From assembly GCA_021788095.1 (NCBI GenBank), contig JAJYLB010000015.1, positions 1-64,000 on the forward strand: DNA of 64,000 bases. Direction: 5' to 3'. The translations under genes were made by a program, and so were the position numbers. The stretch comes from Acidobacteriota bacterium (lineage in GTDB: Bacteria > Acidobacteriota > Terriglobia > Acidiferrales > UBA7541). This document shows positions 58,258 to 64,000 of the stretch, piece by piece (the stretch's first letter is position 1; the number at the start of each line of letters is the position of its first letter). Under the pieces are notes generated by a model. It did no database searches, was not told the DNA's origin, and worked only from the letters and a program-made list of their open reading frames with translations.

Positions 58258-58435
58258 GTGGCTGCGAAAGAAAAATGAATCATGTGGGGAAGTAGGACCA
58301 CGATGGTCGTATAAGCGGAGTACTGTAACATATTGAACTGCACGACATTGGCGCTCCCGCGCCCCTCGGCATTTCGCTTGCCTCCCGACTTGCATTTTTC
58401 TCCGAGTCGCGCCCGAATCCAATTCCTGTCGCCGG

Positions 58436-58577
58436 CTAACAGGAGGCTGCAAAAGGCCAAGGTGTCGTGCTGAGCGAAGCGAAGCACCTCGTCAATCCCC
58501 TGGAAACTGGGTTCGCGGGATCCTTCGCTGCTCTCAGGACGACAGTCCTAAAACGCCTTTTGCAGCATCCTGCTAAG
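58436..58577. repeat. Inverted-terminus repeat R2, copy 2
   Basis: The termini CTAACAGGAGGCTGCAAAAGGC and GCCTTTTGCAGCATCCTGCTAAG are near-perfect inverted repeats. The interior (GCGGGATCCTTCGCTGCTCTCAGGACGACAG) resembles the spacer at 9515. The rest of 58258-58435 shows no gene. Confidence 0.65.
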
Positions 58578-58591
58578 TTACAATCTCGACG

Positions 58592-59293
58592 ATGCTTTCC
58601 CTGGCAGTCGATACGACCACGCCCGCCGGAAGCCTCGCCGTGCTCGACGACGAGCGAGTGCTCGGCATGATCGGCATGTCGGTCGCGGAAACGCATTCCT
58701 CGCGGTTATTCCGTCATCTGCGGTTTATGCTCGAGGAGATGCGCCTGGAACTTGCCCAGTTCGACCTGTACTCGGTTGCAGCCGGGCCGGGATCTTTCAC
58801 GGGGTTGCGCGTCGGATTGGCCGCCGTGATGGGATGGGCGGAAGGGTTCCGGAAACCGATTGCGGCCGTGAGCGCCCTGGAAGCGGTGGTCGCTCAAGCG
58901 ACGGCGCCGGCGGCCGTTCTAGCGCCGGTTTTGGACGCGAGGCGGGGGCAGGTGTACGGGGCGGTATACGAACGCCAGGGCGCCGAACTCGCTCGGCGGC
59001 GGGAGGAAGTTGTCTTGGCCCCGCGGGAATTCCTGGCTTGGTTGGCGGAGTGCGTCGGCAACGATGCCCCGGTTCTCGTGACGCCGTCGCCTGAAGTCAT
59101 CGCGCAGGGGCCCGCCACGGCGGGCCCGCTCCCCTCCCACTCTTGGCTGGTGGAACGGGTGTCCCCGCTTCTCGCCTCTACCATCGGCCGCCTCGGCTAC
59201 CAGCGCGCGCGGCGCGGCGAACTTTTGAACGCCCTGAATCTCGACGCCAATTACGTGCGCCGGCCCGACGCGGAGCTGAATTGGAAGGATTGA
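58592..59293 (+). CDS. tsaB: tRNA threonylcarbamoyladenosine biosynthesis protein TsaB
   Basis: A 233-residue ASKHA-fold partner of TsaD: MLSLAVDTTTPAGSLAVLDD, SVAETHSSRLFRHLRFML, VAAGPGSFTGLRVGLAAVMGWAEG, LAPVLDARRGQVYGAVYE. Starts 7 bp after a TACAAT box (58579-58584) at the edge of repeat R2. Its stop overlaps the following rimI. Confidence 0.9.
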   Translation: MLSLAVDTTTPAGSLAVLDDERVLGMIGMSVAETHSSRLFRHLRFMLEEMRLELAQFDLYSVAAGPGSFTGLRVGLAAVMGWAEGFRKPIAAVSALEAVVAQATAPAAVLAPVLDARRGQVYGAVYERQGAELARRREEVVLAPREFLAWLAECVGNDAPVLVTPSPEVIAQGPATAGPLPSHSWLVERVSPLLASTIGRLGYQRARRGELLNALNLDANYVRRPDAELNWKD

Positions 59294-59718
59294 ATATCCG
59301 CCGGCTTGGCCCGGCAGACGCGGAAGCCATCGAAAGGATTACTCGAGAATCGCCCCAGGCCGAGGCCTGGGATCCGGCAGGTTATCTCGGCCTGCCGGCA
59401 TGGGTGGCCGAAGGCTCCGGGGGTGTGGTCGGTTTTCTCGCCGTCCGCGTTGTCGCCGAAGAGATGGAGGTTCTGAATCTGGCTGTGGAACCCGAGTCGC
59501 GCCGCCAAGGTGTGGGCGGAGCCCTGCTCCGTGCCGCGCTCGTTTTTGGCGAATCGGCGGGAGCGACGCGCATCTCCCTGGAAGTGCGGGAATCGAACGA
59601 GGCAGCCAGGCGGTTCTACGAGGGGCAAGGCTTTCGGGTGGTAGGGCGCCGGCGTTGCTACTACCGCCAACCGGAAGAGGACGCTCTGCTGATGGCGCGA
59701 CCTCATGCCGTGCGGTGA
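59281..59718 (+). CDS. rimI: RimI-like N-acetyltransferase
   Basis: A 145-residue GNAT: EVLNLAVEPESRRQGVGGALLRAALVFGE (acetyl-CoA loop RRQGVGG), SLEVRESNEAARRFYEGQGFRVVGRRRCYY. RimI acetylates the N-terminus of ribosomal protein S18 and is often encoded beside tsaB. No ATG exists; TTG 59281, 5 nt after GGAG and overlapping tsaB, is the best start. Confidence 0.8.
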   Translation: MEGLNIRRLGPADAEAIERITRESPQAEAWDPAGYLGLPAWVAEGSGGVVGFLAVRVVAEEMEVLNLAVEPESRRQGVGGALLRAALVFGESAGATRISLEVRESNEAARRFYEGQGFRVVGRRRCYYRQPEEDALLMARPHAVR

Positions 59719-59792
59719 ACGATTCCTTTCGCCGGCTGGCTTGGCCCGAGGCGCCGCGAAGTTTCTCTGGCGCTGCCGTTAGGCGGGCTCCC

Positions 59793-59820
59793 GTAGGGGC
59801 ACGCTGCTGCGTGCCCCTAC
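59793..59820. repeat. GTAGGGGCACGC hairpin
   Basis: GTAGGGGCACGC-tgct-GCGTGCCCCTAC: a perfect 12-bp stem, the best-formed member of this family. Confidence 0.75.
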
Positions 59821-59915
59821 CGCTCCATTACCGCTCCATTACCCTTGGCCGCCGAAAGCCGCTATGCTAGCTTCGGCCGAGGCGAGTGAGCGACGGCCTC
59901 GGGACTCGGAGGCGG

Positions 59916-60530
59916 ATGGCATTTCGGGAAGCGGTCAAGGTTGCCGTCGTGCCGTTGGCGCTCGCGCTCGTGGCCGGCTGGTTCGAGTGGCTATGGGTGG
60001 CGGCGGCATTCGTGGCGGCGCTGGTTTTCGTCTTTTATTTTTTCCGCGACCCCGAGCGCGCCGATCCCGTTGCTCCCGAAGCCGTGGTAGCGCCCGCGGA
60101 CGGCCGGGTCATGGAAGTGGCCGAAGAGACGCTGGCCGGCCGGCCGGGCAATCGTATCGGCATTTTCCTTTCGATTTGGGACGTTCACGTGAATCGGTCG
60201 CCTATTGCAGGGGAGATGGCGAAGGTGGACTATCGGCCAGGCAAGTTCCATGCGGCGATGCGCCCCAAGGCCTCGGCGGAGAATGAGCGCAACGTGATTC
60301 AGTTGGCGACAGTCCGCGGCCCGGTGGTCGTCGAACAGATCGCGGGCTGGGTGGCGAGGCGAGTGGTGCTGTGGAAGAGAACCGGCGACCGGCTCGAGCG
60401 CGGAGAACGCTTCGGGATGATCCGCTTCGGCTCCCGCGTCGAGCTGTGGCTGCCGGCGGAGGCGAGCATAACGGTGCGGCCGGGAGACCGGGTGCGCGGC
60501 GGCTCGAGCGTGGTCGCGCAATGGCGTTGA
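59916..60530 (+). CDS. psd: Phosphatidylserine decarboxylase proenzyme, short type
   Basis: Converts phosphatidylserine to phosphatidylethanolamine at the inner membrane. A 204-residue protein with an N-terminal membrane helix pair (VVPLALALVAGWFEWLWVAAAFVAALVFVFYFF), then VVAPADGRVMEV, FLSIWDVHVNRSPIAG and the self-cleavage site in RFGSRVELW, where Ser becomes the pyruvoyl cofactor. ATG 59916 sits behind GGAGG; the track start GTG 59886 is less likely. Its end overlaps pssA by 10 bp, the previous step of the pathway. Confidence 0.92.
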   Translation: MAFREAVKVAVVPLALALVAGWFEWLWVAAAFVAALVFVFYFFRDPERADPVAPEAVVAPADGRVMEVAEETLAGRPGNRIGIFLSIWDVHVNRSPIAGEMAKVDYRPGKFHAAMRPKASAENERNVIQLATVRGPVVVEQIAGWVARRVVLWKRTGDRLERGERFGMIRFGSRVELWLPAEASITVRPGDRVRGGSSVVAQWR

Positions 60531-61366
60531 GCGGGATAGGGAGACTAAAGGCCGGGAGTCCGGCGGCTGCCAAGCCAGGGAAGCCGCTGCGCGGCCGCCG
60601 CGGAATCTACCTGCTTCCCAGCATTTTCACGGTGGCCAATCTTCTCTGCGGTTATTACGCCATTTGGTCCATCTTCCAGGGCGACATCGCCGATCTGGAC
60701 AATGCGGCCAAGGCCATCGGCTTCGCCATCCTGTTCGATATGTTCGACGGCCGGGTCGCCCGCCTCACCAACTCGACGAGCGAACTGGGCAAGCAGTTCG
60801 ATTCCCTGGCCGACGTGATCAGTTTCGGCATCGCTCCCGCGCTTCTGGCCTACGCGTGGGGGGTGCGCGGCGTGGTGGCGCCGTCGGGGACGGCCGAGCT
60901 GCGAATCGAGGGATTTGGCTGGCTGGCCGGTTTCGCGTTTCTACTCTGCTGCGCCTGGCGCCTGGCGCGGTTCAATATCCAGGGCATGGCTCCCGAACAA
61001 TCCCATTATTTTGTGGGATTGCCCACGCCGGCGGCCGCGGGCGTGATCGCCGCGATGGTGCACGCGGTGAAATATCCTCTCACCTCGTGGTGGGTGTCGT
61101 TGTTGTGGCTGGGGCTGGAGTTGACGGTCGCGGTGCTGATGTGGAGTTCCGTGCGCTACGTGGGTTTCAAGGAGATCCAGTGGCAGCGGCGCCACTCCTC
61201 GTTGGCGTTCATCTTGATTGGCCTGCTGATCGCCGCGATCGTGTTGTATTCGGAGGAGGTGTTGCTGGCCATAGCCACGGTATACCTGCTTTCGGGCATC
61301 ACCGCGCGGCTCGTGCGCCAGGTGCGGCACCGCCGGACCCCGCACACGGGCGACGCCCATGCTTGA
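60521..61366 (+). CDS. pssA: CDP-diacylglycerol-serine O-phosphatidyltransferase
   Basis: Makes phosphatidylserine. A 281-residue membrane protein with the CDP-alcohol phosphotransferase signature DMFDGRVARLTNSTSELGKQFDSLADVISFG (DGxxARx8Gx3Dx3D) and six or more TM helices. The C-terminus is basic. Overlaps psd and the following asd-like gene (ATG 61359), forming one operon. Confidence 0.92.
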   Translation: MALSGIGRLKAGSPAAAKPGKPLRGRRGIYLLPSIFTVANLLCGYYAIWSIFQGDIADLDNAAKAIGFAILFDMFDGRVARLTNSTSELGKQFDSLADVISFGIAPALLAYAWGVRGVVAPSGTAELRIEGFGWLAGFAFLLCCAWRLARFNIQGMAPEQSHYFVGLPTPAAAGVIAAMVHAVKYPLTSWWVSLLWLGLELTVAVLMWSSVRYVGFKEIQWQRRHSSLAFILIGLLIAAIVLYSEEVLLAIATVYLLSGITARLVRQVRHRRTPHTGDAHA

Positions 61367-62369
61367 TTCCCGGCGAAAAATCGTCATCGTGGGCGCGGGT
61401 TCGCCCCGCGGCAAGGAACTCCGCGACGTGCTCGAAGAGCGCGGCGTCGAGCCCGCCCGGCTGCGCTTGCTCGACGAAGATATTTCCGTGGGTACGCTCA
61501 CCCGCAGCGGCGACGAAGCGACGTTCATCGCCGCCGTGGAGGAAGCCAGCTTCGCAGAGGCCGGTTTGGTCTTCTTCGCCGGCCGCCCCGAAATGGCCGA
61601 ACGCCACTCGAGCCAGGCGCTCGAAGCCGGCGCTCACGTCATCGACCTGAGCGAGGATCCGGGCCTGGGCCAAGCTGCGCCGCGCATCCCCGCCCTCGCT
61701 CCGCTTCTCGGCCCTCAAGAGGGAGTCGGCGCGCCCGAATCGGGCGTCCGGCTGCTGCGCTCGCCTTCGGCGGCGGCGATTGTGGCCGCTTCGCTTGCCG
61801 GCGCGCTCGCCAAGTTCGGTTCGGCGCGGCTCGCCGTCACATTCCTCCGGCCGGTTTCCGAGCGCGGGCAGGAAGGCATCGACGAATTGGAACGGCAAAC
61901 GGTGCGTCTGCTCTCCTTCCAGCCGGTATCGGAAGGGATCTTCGGCGCGCAGGTAGCTTTCAACTTGATGGACGCTTATGGAGCGGGGGCTGAGCCATCG
62001 CTCGAGAAGGTACGGGAAGCGATGGTGCGCGACGTTGGGCGGGTGCTCGGCAACCGTGCGCCGATTCCCGCGATTCAAGTGGTTCAGGTCCCCGTCTTCT
62101 TTTCTTACGGCTTCACTGCCTACGCGACGCTGGATGCGCCGGCGGAAATTCCGGAAATCGAAGCGGCGCTGATCTCCACGGGCCTCGCGGTCACCCCGGG
62201 CGAGGAGCCGCAACCCACCAGCATGAGCGTGATCGGGCGGCCGGAAGCGATGCTCGGGCGCGTGGTGCGCGACGGGAATCGGGGAGCAGGGTACCGGCTT
62301 TGGGGAGCGGCGGATAACGTTCGCGTGGTGGCGGCGAATGCGGCGGCAATTGCGGAACAGATCGAATAG
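61359..62369 (+). CDS. Aspartate-semialdehyde-dehydrogenase-like protein lacking the catalytic Cys
   Basis: A 336-residue protein with an N-terminal Rossmann fold (KIVIVGAGSPRGKELRDVLEERG) and an Asd-type dimerisation domain (AVTFLRPVSERGQEGIDELERQT, QVAFNLMDAYG, VPVFFSYGFTAYATL). The place where Asd has the NC(S/T) nucleophile reads RSPSAAAIVAAS, without Cys. The pattern recalls the Usg-1 type paralogue of Asd rather than the biosynthetic enzyme. Role unknown; the operon position after psd-pssA hints at an envelope function. Confidence 0.75.
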   Translation: MLDSRRKIVIVGAGSPRGKELRDVLEERGVEPARLRLLDEDISVGTLTRSGDEATFIAAVEEASFAEAGLVFFAGRPEMAERHSSQALEAGAHVIDLSEDPGLGQAAPRIPALAPLLGPQEGVGAPESGVRLLRSPSAAAIVAASLAGALAKFGSARLAVTFLRPVSERGQEGIDELERQTVRLLSFQPVSEGIFGAQVAFNLMDAYGAGAEPSLEKVREAMVRDVGRVLGNRAPIPAIQVVQVPVFFSYGFTAYATLDAPAEIPEIEAALISTGLAVTPGEEPQPTSMSVIGRPEAMLGRVVRDGNRGAGYRLWGAADNVRVVAANAAAIAEQIE

Positions 62370-62376
62370 AGCCTGC

Positions 62377-63033
62377 ATGGCAATCCCGCGTCTCGTGAGG
62401 GCACGACTTCAGTCGCGCCGTGAGTCTCGCGCTGTCAGGCCGGCTTTGGCCGCTGAGGGCAGGCTCCGCCGGCTGCCCTACAAACTTTGTAGCGGGGCCG
62501 GGGCCGGCTGGCGGCCGGCAGCCCTGCTCTCCGGCGCGCTCGCGTTGGCGCTCGGCGCCGTAGGCTGCGGCTATCACGTCGTCGGCCGCGGAGCGATGCT
62601 GCCCAAGACCTGGCACAGCCTTGCGGTTCCCCTGTTCACCAACCGAACCTTGCACTACCAGTTGGGCCAGCGGTTCACCCAGGCCGTGGTTCGCGAGTTG
62701 GAGGCGCGCACCACCTACCGCATCGTGCCCGATCCGCAACAAGCCGATGCGGTCCTCGACGGTGAACTCAGCTCGATCGAAGCGGTTCCCGTGCTCTTCG
62801 ATTCCACGACGGGCCGGGCTACCACCATGCTGGTCACCGTAACGGCCAAGGTGCGGCTCGAGGATCGGAGGTCGAAGAAAGTCCTCTTCGAAGACGATAA
62901 CTTCGTTTTGCGCGACGAATACGAACTCTCGACCGACCCGAAAACCTTCTTCGACGAAGAGGATCCCGCCCTCGGCCGAATGGCTCACGATTTCGCTTCC
63001 CGGCTCGTGGCCGACGTCCTGGAGGGTTTCTGA
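62377..63033 (+). CDS. lptE: LPS-assembly lipoprotein LptE
   Basis: Helps insert LptD in the outer membrane. Lipobox AVGCGYHVVGRG, then LPKTWHSLAVPLFTNRTLHYQLGQRFTQAVVRELEARTTYRIVPDPQQADAVLDGEL and a final DEEDPALGRMAHDFASRLVADVLEGF, characteristic of LptE. The N-terminal 45 codons before the signal translate a repeat-like sequence (TGAGGGCACGACTTCAGTCGCGCC), so the start is uncertain; ATG 62377 is provisional. The stop overlaps holA. Confidence 0.8.
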   Translation: MAIPRLVRARLQSRRESRAVRPALAAEGRLRRLPYKLCSGAGAGWRPAALLSGALALALGAVGCGYHVVGRGAMLPKTWHSLAVPLFTNRTLHYQLGQRFTQAVVRELEARTTYRIVPDPQQADAVLDGELSSIEAVPVLFDSTTGRATTMLVTVTAKVRLEDRRSKKVLFEDDNFVLRDEYELSTDPKTFFDEEDPALGRMAHDFASRLVADVLEGF

Positions 63034-64000
63034 TGCCGGCGACGGGAGCCGAGAAGTTACTCGAACGCTTGGCACACGGCGAAGCTCCCCCCGTGGTCGC
63101 CCTTCTCGGCGACGACCCGTACTGGCGCGAGTTGTGCCGCAAGAAGCTCGTCGAGGCGCTGGTCCCGGAGGCCGAGCGGAGCTGGGCCCTAACGAGGGTG
63201 TCGGCGGGTGAGGAGGATGCCGGCAAGATCGTGAGCCGGGCCGCGATGCGGCCGATGCTCGCCCCTAGACAGATACTTTTCGTGGGAGATGTCGAGTCGT
63301 GGGAAACGGGTACTGACAAAGAGATGGAAGATAGCCTTGCGGCGTTGAAGAAGTATTTCGACGATCCCGCGCCATTCACCTGGCTCGTCCTCGAAGCTCC
63401 CAAACTCGATCAGCGCACGCGGCTGGCTCGCCTGGTTGCCGAGCGCGCCTGGGTGGTGGACCTGGATACCGGCGGCGCCGATCCCGCGCGCCTGGCTGGG
63501 CGGATGGCGGCGGAGTTGGGAATCAAGATGGACGCCGAAGCGACGGCCGCGCTCGTCGAAGCGACGGCCGGCAAGGCCGCGCGCATGGCCATCGAGCTGG
63601 AGAAGCTGGCCTGCCACGCCGGCGAGTCTCGCCGCGTTTTGGCTGCCGATGTCCGCGAATTGGTCGTAGCGGAAAGCGAGACCGAGGTGTGGGAACTCGC
63701 CGGAATGCTCGCGGCGGGTGAGCGGCGCAAAGCGGTGGAAACCGTCGACAATCTGCTGCGGAAGGGAGAGACCGCTCCCAAGCTGATAGGCGCGCTGGCG
63801 TGGATGTACCGGAAGCTGGTGGCTGCGGCGGAACTTCCTCAGGGAGTGTCTTCGTGGCAGGCCGCCAAGCGGCTCGGCATGCGGCCGGAAGCGGCGGGAA
63901 CGGCAGCCGAACATGCGCACCGATTGTCGCGCGCCCAGCTCGCAGACGCGCTCGTGGCGCTGGCCGAAGCTGACGATCGGCTGAAGTCGGCCGTCAAGGA
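63033..64000 (+). CDS. holA: DNA polymerase III subunit delta, partial at window end
   Basis: Not in the ORF track because no stop lies before the window end. ATG 63033 overlaps the lptE stop (TGATG). The translation starts MPATGAEKLLERLAHGEAP, with PPVVALLGDDPYWRELCRKKLVE, then IVSRAAMRPMLAPRQILFVGDVES, TWLVLEAPKLDQRTRLARLV and a helical ETEVWELAGMLAAGERRKAVETVDNLL, the clamp-loader delta pattern. HolA opens the sliding clamp. The lptE-holA pairing is widely conserved. At least 322 codons are present. Confidence 0.87.
   Translation, partial: MPATGAEKLLERLAHGEAPPVVALLGDDPYWRELCRKKLVEALVPEAERSWALTRVSAGEEDAGKIVSRAAMRPMLAPRQILFVGDVESWETGTDKEMEDSLAALKKYFDDPAPFTWLVLEAPKLDQRTRLARLVAERAWVVDLDTGGADPARLAGRMAAELGIKMDAEATAALVEATAGKAARMAIELEKLACHAGESRRVLAADVRELVVAESETEVWELAGMLAAGERRKAVETVDNLLRKGETAPKLIGALAWMYRKLVAAAELPQGVSSWQAAKRLGMRPEAAGTAAEHAHRLSRAQLADALVALAEADDRLKSAVK

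Overview
This is GC-rich bacterial DNA with predominantly vertical housekeeping content: proS, metK-ahcY, prfB, lnt, galU, tsaD, tsaB-rimI, psd-pssA, lptE-holA. The mixture of LPS-type outer membrane genes (lptE, an OmpA-family lipoprotein), CarD, long-form NfeD plus slipin, arrays of TadE/TadG-like genes and many short dispersed hairpin repeats with GCTGAAGC or GTAGGGGC cores points to Acidobacteriota. That placement is an inference from gene content; no rRNA gene is present to confirm it.

Layout. 0-9.4 kb: a Tat-exported glycosidase-like protein, prolyl-tRNA synthetase, an OmpA lipoprotein, a class A penicillin-binding protein and a TPR protein. 9.7-12.1 kb: a hybrid sensor kinase. 12.4-21 kb: three cassettes of TadE/TadG-like pseudopilin genes. 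21.4-23.1 kb: a glycosyltransferase and a small membrane protein. 23.4-28.6 kb, minus strand: a lasso-peptide operon. 29-31.6 kb: a fourth Tad-like cassette. 31.6-48.5 kb: envelope and housekeeping genes (NfeD/slipin, SPOR protein, Lnt, RF2 with programmed frameshift, MetK/AhcY, TldD/TldE, RsmI, GalU, TsaD). 48.6-57.6 kb: a lipoprotein fragment, a 1453-residue M14-type peptidase and a hydantoinase/oxoprolinase pair. 57.7-64 kb: CarD, TsaB-RimI, Psd-PssA-Asd-like-LptE and the start of HolA.

The most notable system is the lasso operon, ordered B1 (PqqD-like recognition protein), B2 (transglutaminase-like leader peptidase), C (asparagine-synthetase-like cyclase), A (51-residue precursor), an HprK-like kinase and a nucleotidyltransferase. 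The precursor is absent from the supplied ORF track. It starts at GTG with a strong ribosome-binding site, overlaps the cyclase gene, and carries a textbook lasso leader (Y-x-x-P-x-L-x3-G-x5-T). B1-B2, B2-C and C-A overlap, suggesting translational coupling, and a perfect extended -10 box lies just upstream of B1. No transporter or isopeptidase gene lies nearby. The core ends in His rather than the Ser phosphorylated by known lasso kinases, and has two Cys in the presumed tail.

Two further signals stand out. A 129-bp MITE-like element occurs in three identical copies with 15-bp inverted termini and 6-bp CTRAAG duplications, inserted at the centres of palindromes. The four Tad-like cassettes alternate E-E-G and G-E-E and form two paralogous pairs, with the lasso region between the last two.
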